From Weissella oryzae SG25 (GTDB taxonomy: Bacteria > Bacillota > Bacilli > Lactobacillales > Lactobacillaceae): a DNA stretch of 64,000 bases. The translations under genes were made by a program, and so were the position numbers. The stretch covers positions 1-64,000 of the forward strand of contig NZ_DF820491.1 of the NCBI RefSeq assembly GCF_000691805.2. The letters run 5' to 3'. The notes under the pieces are model-generated. The model worked only from the letters and a program-made list of their open reading frames with translations. It ran no database searches and was not told where the DNA came from. This document shows, piece by piece, positions 27,489 to 36,538 of the stretch (the stretch's first letter is position 1; each line of letters begins with the position of its first letter).

Positions 27489-29213
27489 TTAATTTCCACC
27501 ATCATTCACCTTTAAGGTGTTAGTCCCCGACAATAACATAATGGTCATCGGGATAGTTAGCATTACTGGTAGTACATAACGTAAATACCCGTCAACTGGT
27601 GATAGGAACCCTACGGCAATGGTTGAAAGAGCCATTATACTAAAAGCTAACGCAAATTTATTTTTTAACGCAAAAGAAATGAAGGTCAACAAGACAGTGG
27701 TTAATCCCCAAAAACCAGTAGTTAGCAATATATTAGTTGGTACAAAATTTTGTAAATTAAGCATGAAAGTTGCTAAACGCTTTTGACCTTCAGTTGGTAA
27801 GTTATTGAAATCTGCAAACAACTTTGAATCCTCATACGGAACAAAACCAGCTCCTGCAAAGCCAAGGTCAAAATTAATTCGCCTATCACCAAAATATTGA
27901 TAATGATAATAATTTCTAATGAAAGCATTGATATACATACTTGGTGCGTTCTTCAAACCTTCAAGCCAAATTGACCAAAACCATGCTTTATGTGCATTAA
28001 TCGGAGCAGCCTTAATCATCGCCATTCTTTGTGTATAGGATTTTCCTGCCACAAAAAAACCATCGGGATAATAGTAATAGGTATGCTTTATTGGATCATA
28101 AGCACCATTAGTATAGCTCATTGTCATAAGTTTAAGATCAGCCAATTTGGCCAACTTATGCTTAGACTGTGCTGAAAAAGCTTCAGGTTTATGCTTCAAC
28201 GTATAAACGATTTGTTGACTCGGTAGCGCCAAAGCCTCAACACTCTCTGTTGGTTCAACATGCAACGCTGGTAATAATACTTTAGACCAAATAGCAAAAA
28301 CAAATAATGCTGTTGCAAAAGTTGCTAGTAATTGTTTCAGCGGAAGCCTAAAAATCAGAAAAACAAATATTGCCGTAAATAACAGTAAGAAAGAATCATT
28401 TCTGACTAAGACCAAACATACTCCCGAAACTAACAAAATTAGCTGATCAGAAAATTTGCTTTGTTTAAGCATTAAACGTATCAATGCGCCAAAGAAAAAG
28501 ACCAAAGTAATCAAAAAAATTGCTGTTTTATTTACATTCACTACTAAGATTGGAAAAATCGGAAATAAACCAAAAAACGAAATTACAAACCAACCGCTCC
28601 GTTTACCTAGTGTACTAATCGTTGACACTAAATAAGCCAAGGCTGTACCTAATAAAAGGGCCTGTACTAATGTTATTATTGCGACACCAAAATATGCTGA
28701 TTTTAATCCAACATAGCCCAACCAATATAAGCCACCCAAAAAAAGGCTCGTCAATAGCGGATGATGATTTGTTAAATAAAATTGCTGATGCGCATAATTA
28801 AACACGGTGCCGTAGAAGTGAATATTCTGAGCAGGCATATTACTCCTAAAAATACCGTTCAATTGATCGGCGCCGTCCCAGCCTATTACTCCCGGAAAAG
28901 CTAATACAATATATGGTAACCATAGCAAGATGATTACACCTAGATAGGTTAACCATTGATAAGTATGCTTACTATCTCTTAATTTAATTGCCTTAGCCCG
29001 TAAAAAGATTAATGACAGGACCATTTCAATTATAAAGAAAATAATAAAACTTATAATCCCTAGGCCTATATTGCCTAACCCATCAACAAAAGTAAATGGA
29101 TTACCATGTGTAACCATTGAATGGCCAATTAGCCACACTAAAGTTGCGTATGCCGCAAAAACAATTCCCGAAAATATTATTCTTCGTGAGCGAAGCTGGA
29201 ACAATATTTGCAT
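27489..29213 (-). CDS. GT-C-like polytopic membrane protein (DUF6020 type), copy 1
   Basis: 574 residues and about 12 membrane helices. The first outside loop contains IVLAFPGVIGWDGADQLN, aligned with the FPG...WD motif of its downstream neighbour. The two proteins share topology and length but little identity, so they are old paralogues and probably differ in sugar or acceptor. They may act as outer-face glycosyltransferases that take sugar from undecaprenyl phosphate. The start follows GAAAGGAA. Confidence 0.7.
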   Translation of the reverse strand: MQILFQLRSRRIIFSGIVFAAYATLVWLIGHSMVTHGNPFTFVDGLGNIGLGIISFIIFFIIEMVLSLIFLRAKAIKLRDSKHTYQWLTYLGVIILLWLPYIVLAFPGVIGWDGADQLNGIFRSNMPAQNIHFYGTVFNYAHQQFYLTNHHPLLTSLFLGGLYWLGYVGLKSAYFGVAIITLVQALLLGTALAYLVSTISTLGKRSGWFVISFFGLFPIFPILVVNVNKTAIFLITLVFFFGALIRLMLKQSKFSDQLILLVSGVCLVLVRNDSFLLLFTAIFVFLIFRLPLKQLLATFATALFVFAIWSKVLLPALHVEPTESVEALALPSQQIVYTLKHKPEAFSAQSKHKLAKLADLKLMTMSYTNGAYDPIKHTYYYYPDGFFVAGKSYTQRMAMIKAAPINAHKAWFWSIWLEGLKNAPSMYINAFIRNYYHYQYFGDRRINFDLGFAGAGFVPYEDSKLFADFNNLPTEGQKRLATFMLNLQNFVPTNILLTTGFWGLTTVLLTFISFALKNKFALAFSIMALSTIAVGFLSPVDGYLRYVLPVMLTIPMTIMLLSGTNTLKVNDGGN

Positions 29214-29364
29214 TTTATAAATTCCTTTCAGTGACCCTAAGCAATTACCTAATAAAGTTTTAAGACAATAGCTATTGATGTTGTCTAACCACCTTCAAAA
29301 TGGTCATTATCAATCCTCATTAATTATAATCAAAAGTAGTTTGTTTTCAAAATTCCCCTTTATA

Positions 29365-29404
29365 GAGAAAGTTCACCCAATGACTAAACGCCACTGGGTG
29401 AACT
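29365..29404 (-). terminator. Terminator of the GH73 gene
   Basis: AGTTCACCCA (29370-29379) and TGGGTGAACT (29395-29404) form a 10-bp stem. The T run on the minus strand is interrupted (TTTCTC), so strength is moderate. Confidence 0.65.
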
Positions 29405-29423
29405 ACTTAAAACTCTTTAAACT

Positions 29424-31274
29424 TTAAGGCAATTGTAAGTCTTGTTCTAAAACATGTTCATTAACTTCCCCATTTGGGTATTTAATATAGTACTCATAAT
29501 GCGAACTAGCTGCATTTTTTATCAATCGCGTTTTAACAGTTCCAACCCAGCCACGGTGATTTACTAAACTATAACCATTGGATTCGGCTGTAGCTACGTT
29601 TTTTATCTTCACTTGCTGACCTACTGCAAATTTGGGTTCAACGGCGGAAGTTAAATCTTGTTCCAACACGTGCATACTTTGCTGCCCGTCACCATAATCA
29701 ACGTAATATTCATAATGGGAGCCATACATATTTTTTACACTATTTGATTTAATTGTTCCAACCCAACCACGTCGATTGGTCAAATCATAGCCATTTGATT
29801 CAATATTAGCACTATTTTTGATTTGTACTGTCTGCCCATTAGTAAACTTTGGCGTTGTAGGTATCTGTAAATCCTGTTCTAATACATGCATACTTTGCTG
29901 TCCGTCACCATAATCAACATAATATTCATAATGCGAACCATACATATTCATAGGAGTATATGACTTAACTGTTCCAATCCACTTTCTTCGACTACTCAAA
30001 TCGTAGCCATTCGATTCGATGTTAGCGGTATTTTTAATTTCAACCGTTTGTCCAACCTTAAATGTTGATTGAGGTGCAAGATCCAAGTCTTGTTCTAAGA
30101 CATGTTCACTTCTAATTCCGTTTCCATAATCAATGTAATATTCATAGTGTGAATTATACATGTTCATTACATTAACTACTTTAACTGTTCCAACCCAACC
30201 ACGTCGATTGGTCAAATCGTAACCATTTGATTCGACATTAGCACTGTTCTTAATTTGAACTGTCTGTCCTGGACTAAACACTGGCGGAACTAGTGATAAA
30301 TCCTGTTCCAAAATTTGCTGATTGGAACTACCATCATTGTATTTCACATTATAAGAATAGTGTGACGAACTTACATTGTTAATCGAAACAGATTGAACAA
30401 CACCAGACCAACCTTGATGATTAGTTAAGTCTGCACCATTAGCCTCATTCGTTGCAAAGTTAGCCACTCTTACATAATTTCCTACTTTATACTGGGCTAC
30501 CGGTGCTGGCTGCAAATCTTGCTCTAGCACGTGCATGCTTTGTTGCCCATTACCATAGTCGATATAATACTCATAATTTGAGCTAGCCATATTTTGTGGT
30601 GTAACTGATTTAACTATCCCTACCCAATTCTGCTTGGTAGTTAAATCATAACCATTTGATTCGCTAAGCGCAAAGGGAGCAATTTGTACAGTTTCACCAA
30701 CCGTGTACTTAGGATCAGCCAAAGTATCAAAACGTTCCAAATCATATTGTTGAATTAAAGCAATTAACTTATTCGGATAATTTGGATCAGTAGCATAACC
30801 ACCTGTACTCAAACCTTTTGCTGCATCTTGATAGGTAGGTGCATTTTCACGCCATACATCTGAGTAGCGTGCATTATTTCGCAAAAGGCTAGCATTATCA
30901 AGCATTGACGTATAAACTGACGGATATTTTTTAAAAGCTGCAACAGTATTATACCATTGGCCCGTATCACTATCATATTCAGCAGTAGTCACATCATATG
31001 ATTGGCCATTATAAGCACCTTTAACACCAAAATAGTTACTAGCATTTGTTGCAAGCTCACTTTTTCCCCAACCACTTTCGAGAATCGCTTGAGCCATCTG
31101 AATTGAAGTGTATAATCCATTTTCACGAGTGGCCTGCTGAGAACCAGGTGCAATTTGATTTATAAAGTCTTGCTGTGCATCCGCATGAACGGGTGTATTA
31201 TTCTGGGCAAAATATAAGCCTCCCATCAAGCCAAACATGACCAAAACATACTGCCATATTTTTTTGTATTTCAA
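29424..31274 (-). CDS. Secreted GH73 N-acetylglucosaminidase with six C-terminal SH3-like repeats
   Basis: A TTG at 31274 (MKYKKIWQYV) is the preferred start, since GGAGG lies at good distance before it and the result is a normal signal peptide (about 30 residues, ending PVHA). 616 residues follow. The GH73/FlgJ-type hydrolase domain covers about residues 35-190, with the catalytic Glu in ILESGWGKSE and the family motif NYFGVKG. It cleaves glycan strands of peptidoglycan. The last 420 residues are six repeats of about 70 residues, each of the pattern VGQTVQIKN...YDLTNRRGWVGTIKS...YYVDYGNG..MHVLEQDL, presumably wall-binding. The next gene upstream in the cluster carries the same repeats. Confidence 0.88.
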   Translation of the reverse strand: MKYKKIWQYVLVMFGLMGGLYFAQNNTPVHADAQQDFINQIAPGSQQATRENGLYTSIQMAQAILESGWGKSELATNASNYFGVKGAYNGQSYDVTTAEYDSDTGQWYNTVAAFKKYPSVYTSMLDNASLLRNNARYSDVWRENAPTYQDAAKGLSTGGYATDPNYPNKLIALIQQYDLERFDTLADPKYTVGETVQIAPFALSESNGYDLTTKQNWVGIVKSVTPQNMASSNYEYYIDYGNGQQSMHVLEQDLQPAPVAQYKVGNYVRVANFATNEANGADLTNHQGWSGVVQSVSINNVSSSHYSYNVKYNDGSSNQQILEQDLSLVPPVFSPGQTVQIKNSANVESNGYDLTNRRGWVGTVKVVNVMNMYNSHYEYYIDYGNGIRSEHVLEQDLDLAPQSTFKVGQTVEIKNTANIESNGYDLSSRRKWIGTVKSYTPMNMYGSHYEYYVDYGDGQQSMHVLEQDLQIPTTPKFTNGQTVQIKNSANIESNGYDLTNRRGWVGTIKSNSVKNMYGSHYEYYVDYGDGQQSMHVLEQDLTSAVEPKFAVGQQVKIKNVATAESNGYSLVNHRGWVGTVKTRLIKNAASSHYEYYIKYPNGEVNEHVLEQDLQLP

Positions 31275-31301
31275 ATCATCCTCCAACTCAAGTTTCCAAC
31301 T

Positions 31302-33290
31302 TTAATTACTAGCTGAGCTCTGTAAATCCTGTTCTAAGACATGCATATTACATTCGCCATTTGGATATTCCACATAGTATTCATAATGTGAACTAGCGGC
31401 ATTTTCTATGGCATATGATTTTATGATACCTTGCCAACCACGATGATTGGTTAGATTATAGCCATTGGCCTCACTGATTGCGCTATTTGTTATTTGCACA
31501 CTTTGCCCAATATTAAACTTTGGCGTAGCTGCCTTTGCTAAATCTTGCTCTAACACGTGCATACTCTGGATTCCATTGCCATAATCAACATAGTATTCAT
31601 AATGTGAGCCATACATATTCATAACTGCCGTCGATTTAATTGTACCAATCCAACCGCGACGATTACTTAAATCGTAACCATTTGATTCAATATTAGCACT
31701 ATTCTTAATTTGTACCGTTTGTCCAACTTTATAAGTTGGCGAACTTGGATTTTGCAAATCCTGTTCTAATACGTGCATACTTTGAACACCATTACCATAG
31801 TCAACATAATATTCATAATGTGAGCCATACATATTCATAACTGCCGTCGATTTAATTGTACCAATCCAGCCGCGACGATTACTTAAATCATAACCATTTG
31901 ATTCAATGTTAGCACTATTCTTAATTTGTACCGTTTGTCCAACTTTATAAACTGACGCTACCGGCTTAGCCAAATCTTGTTCTAAGACATTTGTCGATGT
32001 TGTCCCATTCCCCCAGTCAATCGTGTATTGATATTTTGAGGTACTTTGCGCAAGTACTGCAACTTGAACAACTGTTCCAATCCAACCTTGCTTTGAAACT
32101 AAGCTTGTCCCGTCACTTGTTGCCGTTGCGGTTTGTTTAAGTTGTACTTGTTGTCCAACTTGAAAGGCACAATCATTTGATAAGCTTACATCTTGCTCTA
32201 ACACATGTTCATTACGACTGCCATCAGCATAGACTAAATAATAAGCATAATGTGATGAAGCTGTATTATTAATTTCAAATGATTTCACAGTCCCAGTCCA
32301 ACCACGATGATTAGTTAAGTCATACCCATTAGCTTCATTTGTAGCATAGTCAGCTACCTTTAATAATGAACCGACCTTGTAGGCAGGAGCTGGTGCAGCT
32401 TGTAAATCTTGTTCTAAGACATACATACTTTGGACACCATTATTATAATCAATGTCATATTCATAGTGTGAACTTCCCGCACTAGTTGGTGTCACAGATT
32501 TTATTGTACCAACCCAGCCACGCCGATTTGTCAAATCATACCCATTGGCTTCGCATATTGCACCAGAAGTAATTTGAACCGTATCGCCCACCTTATATTT
32601 GGCGGGTGTCAACTGATTATAGACCTGCTCAAGCAACCATTCATAATCATTCATCGTATAGGTCGTTCCATAAAAGCGAGCGGCCATATCTGCCCAATAA
32701 CCATTCGGATCTGTATGGTTGGTTTCATTAAACAAAGAACTGGTCATTGCATGGCTAAAGACGGTAGTCCCTAATTGAGGCTTTAACCCATATTCTTTAA
32801 GGTACCGTGCCTGCATCGTTGCTAAATTATATAACTCCCCCGCAAAGGCATCTTTACCTTCAACTTCAACTTGCTCTGTTTGAATATAGCGTGAATTTGC
32901 GGTAGGTCCTGCTCCCCATGCTAAATAGTTTGGGTCAGCAATTTCAACTCGATTCGTTGAGTCAACGAAAGAATGAACAAATGCCGAACTATAGTTATTC
33001 AACATATAGTTAATTTCATTCCAAATTGCATTGCTGCTTAATTTATCACTTGAATTAGCTGTTTCATGAACAATCACACCTTCAGGCTTACCAACGCCAT
33101 TTCGGTAGGCATACTTAGGTAGGGCATTCGAAATATCATTGGTATTTGCTGACGGGGTCCACCCCTTACCCATAATATAGTCATTGACCGCATTTGCACT
33201 GGCAGTTTGTTGACTACCTAGCAAGCCCATGGTGACCGTACCAAATAATAAAAAGAACGCAATAATACACTTTGCTTTAACTGACTTCAT
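31302..33290 (-). CDS. Secreted N-acetylmuramoyl-L-alanine amidase with six SH3-like repeats
   Basis: The ATG at 33290 (MKSVKAKCII) follows GTGAGG and is better than the in-frame codon 12 bases upstream. 662 residues. A signal peptide of about 35 residues ends QTASA. The amidase_2 domain covers residues about 55-225, with the zinc-ligand region VIVHETAN and the C-terminal NHTDPNGYW. Six repeats of about 70 residues follow, of the same type as in the GH73 enzyme. Repeats 4 and 5 are almost identical in DNA (about 31530-31960), a sign of recent duplication; repeat 3 is the most diverged. The gene lies 28 bases upstream of the GH73 start. Confidence 0.9.
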   Translation of the reverse strand: MKSVKAKCIIAFFLLFGTVTMGLLGSQQTASANAVNDYIMGKGWTPSANTNDISNALPKYAYRNGVGKPEGVIVHETANSSDKLSSNAIWNEINYMLNNYSSAFVHSFVDSTNRVEIADPNYLAWGAGPTANSRYIQTEQVEVEGKDAFAGELYNLATMQARYLKEYGLKPQLGTTVFSHAMTSSLFNETNHTDPNGYWADMAARFYGTTYTMNDYEWLLEQVYNQLTPAKYKVGDTVQITSGAICEANGYDLTNRRGWVGTIKSVTPTSAGSSHYEYDIDYNNGVQSMYVLEQDLQAAPAPAYKVGSLLKVADYATNEANGYDLTNHRGWTGTVKSFEINNTASSHYAYYLVYADGSRNEHVLEQDVSLSNDCAFQVGQQVQLKQTATATSDGTSLVSKQGWIGTVVQVAVLAQSTSKYQYTIDWGNGTTSTNVLEQDLAKPVASVYKVGQTVQIKNSANIESNGYDLSNRRGWIGTIKSTAVMNMYGSHYEYYVDYGNGVQSMHVLEQDLQNPSSPTYKVGQTVQIKNSANIESNGYDLSNRRGWIGTIKSTAVMNMYGSHYEYYVDYGNGIQSMHVLEQDLAKAATPKFNIGQSVQITNSAISEANGYNLTNHRGWQGIIKSYAIENAASSHYEYYVEYPNGECNMHVLEQDLQSSASN

Positions 33291-33311
33291 CTTTATCCTC
33301 ACAATCTAAAA

Positions 33312-33785
33312 CTAGTTTTTAAAAAAAGCGGGATAAAGCGCCTTAATTGCCGTGGCATAGTCAATGCTATCTGAGTTAGCTTTATTAATTACCTTTGCAA
33401 TATCTAAGTCTGAAAAGGAGCCTGTATTAATCCCTTGTTCTTGCAACTGGTTACGTGCTTCAGAAACCATGTCACTTGTAATTGGTGCACCTGTACTAGC
33501 CGACATTATACTTGAGTACTGTGACGCTGCCTCACCCATCTCACCGCTTGGTTGACTCGCATTTGAACCTGAATTTTGATTACTTACACTACTTGTTGAG
33601 GATTGCGCAGTATTTGTCTGCACCTTTTTTTCACTTGATTGTTTAGATTCAGTTGCCTTTTTTTTACTAGTTGTTGTTTTGGTTGTTGCTACCTGACTGT
33701 CTGTATGCTTTTGAATGGCAAAGATTGAAAGGCCACCAATAATTAGTAAAATTATTATGCCACTAATCCAATAAATTTTTTTCAT
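33312..33785 (-). CDS. Membrane-anchored extracellular protein of unknown function
   Basis: 157 residues. A single N-terminal helix (residues about 5-23) is followed by a low-complexity Ser/Thr/Lys/Gln linker and a folded C-terminal part (residues about 95-155, beginning SSIMSASTGAPITSDMVSEA). There is no lipobox, so it is a type-II-like membrane protein. The helical C-terminal domain has ARNQLQEQGINTGSFSDLDIAKVI. Located just before the amidase, it may belong to the same operon. No family recognised. Confidence 0.7.
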   Translation of the reverse strand: MKKIYWISGIIILLIIGGLSIFAIQKHTDSQVATTKTTTSKKKATESKQSSEKKVQTNTAQSSTSSVSNQNSGSNASQPSGEMGEAASQYSSIMSASTGAPITSDMVSEARNQLQEQGINTGSFSDLDIAKVINKANSDSIDYATAIKALYPAFFKN

Positions 33786-33881
33786 ATTATCGCCCCTAAA
33801 AGCTTTTGATTATTTAATTATAATACAAATACAAAAATAATAGCTTAATCTCGACTTAAAAGCCCGTTTAAATCTTCGTAC

Positions 33882-34832
33882 TTACTTTTTTAAATCGTGC
33901 ATACGATTATCAGCTTTAATTAATTCAAGCTCAAAATTACGCTTCTCATTTACTTGAATTGCATTAAGAATGGCTCCGGCAAAGAAAGCAAGCACGGCAA
34001 TTACTAACAAAATCATTGATACAACCAAAGTTGGCATGTTAGCAACAATCCCAGTATGGCTGAATGGTAACCATACTCGTGAAATGAACATAATCATTGA
34101 AATAGCAAATGTTATCAATGCCAAGAGACCATAAAAGGCGAAGGGATGGTAGCTACGATATAAATTAACTACTGCCTTCATTACCCGAATTCCATCACCA
34201 TAAGTATCTAGCTTTGATTCAGAACCTTCAGGCCGATCACGATACTCAATCACTTGATTTTCAACTAACATCTTCTTTTCGGTTGCATGAATTGACATTT
34301 CTGTTTCAATTTCAAAGCCGCGTGAAAGCACTGGGAAAGTCTTAACAAAACGGAAACTAAAAGCTCGATAACCGGTTAAAATATCCTTAATATCAGTCTT
34401 GAATAAAAAGTTAATTAGTCCACGAACAGAGCTATTCCCAATGTTATGAAATGGCCGCGTATTTTGTTCAAAATAAGTTGATGAAAGTCGGTCGCCAACA
34501 ACCATGTCCACACCACGACTAACAATCTTTTGATACATTTCAGGAATAGCCTCAACTGGATAGGTATCATCGGCATCAATCATGATATAGGCTTCTGCAT
34601 CAATTTCACGGAACATGCGCCGAATTACTGCCCCTTTTCCTTGTGCATATTCATGCCGAACTACTGCACCTACCGCCAATGCCAACTCACTCGTCTTATC
34701 CTTTGAGTTATTGTCATAAACATACACAACCGTTCCTGAGATGTTTTCAGTTGCTGAAAGTACATCCTTTACAACTTTTTCAATTGTTTGTTCTTCATTA
34801 TATGCTGGAATTAAAACTGCTAGCTTATCCAT
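33882..34832 (-). CDS. GtrB-like polyprenyl-phosphate glycosyltransferase (GT2)
   Basis: 316 residues. A GT2 catalytic domain has VLIPAYNEEQTIEKVV at the start and the DxD motif DADD at 86-89. Two hydrophobic helices at residues about 230-290 anchor the C-terminus. This is the DPM1/GtrB layout: it loads a sugar from a nucleotide donor onto undecaprenyl phosphate on the inner face. A GtrA-type flippase is encoded upstream and GT-C-like proteins downstream, the three parts of a Gtr glycosylation system. The sugar is not known. Confidence 0.88.
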   Translation of the reverse strand: MDKLAVLIPAYNEEQTIEKVVKDVLSATENISGTVVYVYDNNSKDKTSELALAVGAVVRHEYAQGKGAVIRRMFREIDAEAYIMIDADDTYPVEAIPEMYQKIVSRGVDMVVGDRLSSTYFEQNTRPFHNIGNSSVRGLINFLFKTDIKDILTGYRAFSFRFVKTFPVLSRGFEIETEMSIHATEKKMLVENQVIEYRDRPEGSESKLDTYGDGIRVMKAVVNLYRSYHPFAFYGLLALITFAISMIMFISRVWLPFSHTGIVANMPTLVVSMILLVIAVLAFFAGAILNAIQVNEKRNFELELIKADNRMHDLKK

Positions 34833-35008
34833 CTTTAAGTTCCTATCATTTTAAAATTTAACGTACATTTAAGTATACTGTAATTTACCTAGCTCAAACA
34901 AGGCTCAGTATAATATTTAATTTATCTGTGCAATGCTATTAACTTTTAAATAATTGCTCTACATTTACTGGATTAGGTAGCTTACCAACTTTTTAATTAT
35001 GAAAAACA

Positions 35009-35034
35009 AAAAGCCGAGTATTAATTCGGCTTTT
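35009..35034 (-). terminator. Terminator of the GtrA-like gene
   Basis: AAAAGCCGA (35009-35017) and TCGGCTTTT (35026-35034) form a 9-bp stem 16 bases after the stop codon, so the flippase gene is transcribed on its own or partly uncoupled from the GT2 gene. Confidence 0.85.
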
Positions 35035-35050
35035 CAATAACTTTATTTTA

Positions 35051-35479
35051 TTAACGTTCAAACTTCTTTTTAGCTCTAAAGATAACCATCTTACTTAAGA
35101 TATAATTAGTCAAAATTACAAAGATATTTTGGATAATATTCCATACCATATCATTTTGCTTTAATAGGCTGACACCAAACCACATCATAGCTGAACCGAT
35201 AACTCCGGTAGCAAAACGGGCCAGATAGAATTTTACAATTTCTGAAAAATAATCTGAAAATGTTTCCGCCTGACTGTTGAAAACCCATTTACGATTTGTT
35301 AGATACGCCACCAAAACCGTAATAAACCAGGCCAACCAGTAAGATAATTGCACTGGCATGTTTGTTAAACGTAACCCGGCATAAATTAAAATATTAATAA
35401 CGGTTGTCACTCCACCGAAAAAGAGGTACAGCAACTGTGATCTAAATTTAACAATAATATCCTTTATGAGTTCCAACAT
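35051..35479 (-). CDS. GtrA-family membrane protein
   Basis: 142 residues with four predicted helices and the GtrA pattern LLYLFFGGVTTVINILIY...YLTNRKWVFNS. Members of this family are thought to flip polyprenyl-phosphate sugars across the membrane. The GtrB-like gene follows on the same strand after a terminator and about 220 bases. Confidence 0.92.
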   Translation of the reverse strand: MLELIKDIIVKFRSQLLYLFFGGVTTVINILIYAGLRLTNMPVQLSYWLAWFITVLVAYLTNRKWVFNSQAETFSDYFSEIVKFYLARFATGVIGSAMMWFGVSLLKQNDMVWNIIQNIFVILTNYILSKMVIFRAKKKFER

Positions 35480-35613
35480 GGTACCTCTCCAATAGCTTTA
35501 TTCACCGCATTTTAACATATTTTACGATTTTAATTCTTTAAAAACCAACAAAATACTGTCTTAAAAGACTAACACACTTTTTTAAACATCGTATAATTTT
35601 TTAAAATTTTAAA

Positions 35614-35898
35614 TTAAAAATTATCTTTATCCTCCACAGACAGCGACGTTTCTTAATCAATTGCTTAATTAAGTTCAATTTGCACTATTTTCTTTGTATT
35701 AGGTTACTGGTCCTTAGAAATTTTTTCAATTTCCGCCAAATTCTATTGTAAAGCTTCAATATCTACTTTGACTTAATATTGTTGAAATTCTAATAAGTTC
35801 AATCGGTCAACAATTGTATCGAGTCCGGCTGCTATTAACTTGGTCGACCCCTTTGTAGCTCCGGCTAACAAAATTATTTGTATAATACTTTCTTCCAT
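35614..35898 (-). pseudogene. Decayed 95-codon gene with internal stops
   Basis: One frame from ATG at 35898 to TAA at 35614 reads as protein, beginning MEESIIQIILLAGATKGSTK, and continues with acidic, Gln-rich helical sequence (EALQ-stop-NLAEIEKISKDQ). It is broken by five internal stops, all TAA or TAG, none TGA, and no frameshift. Each is one C-to-T change from CAA or CAG, and several sit next to real Gln codons. The simplest reading is a gene decaying by C-to-T change. The family was not recognised; the first helices faintly recall PTS IIA of the lactose/cellobiose type. No good SD precedes the ATG. Confidence 0.5.
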
Positions 35899-35983
35899 AT
35901 AAAATATCCATAGTTTAACCCTTCGACTTGACGCTAAGAAAAGTCCTAATTTACCAATAATTTCAATAACCCAGTATCTTTTT

Positions 35984-36436
35984 TTAATCAGTTTGCTGCT
36001 GTGTTAAATAGCTATCGATTTTTTCAAAACCGGATAGAAAATTTACTTTCTCTACATCGGTTAATTTTGCTAAAGCAGCCTCCATAATTGCCAAGCGAGC
36101 AGTACTGAGCGCCTGATTAACCGATATACCCAAAGGTGACAACACAATGCGCCGGACTCTACTGTCTTCTGAATTAAGCTTTGAATTAACTAGTCCAGCT
36201 CGCTCCAAGCGGTCAACTTGCCGGCTAATTGTTGACACTGGTCGATTAAATAATTTAGCCAAGCTACCAATCTGGGTTGGTGCTATATTAGCAATTGCCA
36301 CGAAGAGCGGAAACAATTTACTGTCTAAATCTACCCCTGCCGCTTTTAATAAAGTTTGGTCATTTTTAGGGTCATCAAAAAAACGGACAATCTTAAATAA
36401 ATGCTGATAAACTTGCTGATAATATTCTTTTTCCAT
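35984..36436 (-). CDS. MarR family regulator
   Basis: About 150 residues from the ATG at 36436 (MEKEYYQQVYQ). Upstream in-frame ATGs at 36445 and 36472 exist and the SD is poor for all, so the start is uncertain. The winged helix covers PTQIGSLAKLFNRPVSTISRQVDRLERAGLV and the wing NSEDSRVRRIVLSPLG. Divergent from a quinone-reductase-like gene, with a 48-base inverted-repeat operator between them. Repression of both genes, relieved by an electrophile or oxidant, is the likely scheme. Confidence 0.88.
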   Translation of the reverse strand: MEKEYYQQVYQHLFKIVRFFDDPKNDQTLLKAAGVDLDSKLFPLFVAIANIAPTQIGSLAKLFNRPVSTISRQVDRLERAGLVNSKLNSEDSRVRRIVLSPLGISVNQALSTARLAIMEAALAKLTDVEKVNFLSGFEKIDSYLTQQQTD

Positions 36437-36459
36437 AGCTATCATGATAACAAAAAAAC

Positions 36460-36507
36460 TTGCATTTTGCACATATTGTGTTACTGTATTTTATGTGCAA
36501 TATGCAA
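36460..36507. promoter_or_regulatory. MarR operator between the two divergent genes
   Basis: Arms TTGCATTTTGCACATA (36460-36475) and TATGTGCAATATGCAA (36492-36507) match at 15 of 16 positions as an inverted repeat with 16 bases between. TTGCAC (36467-36472) with TTTATG (36490-36495) at 17-base spacing is a possible promoter for the plus-strand gene, so a bound repressor would block it. Confidence 0.65.
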
Positions 36508-36538
36508 ATAAAATACAAACAATTAAGGTGGTTATATT

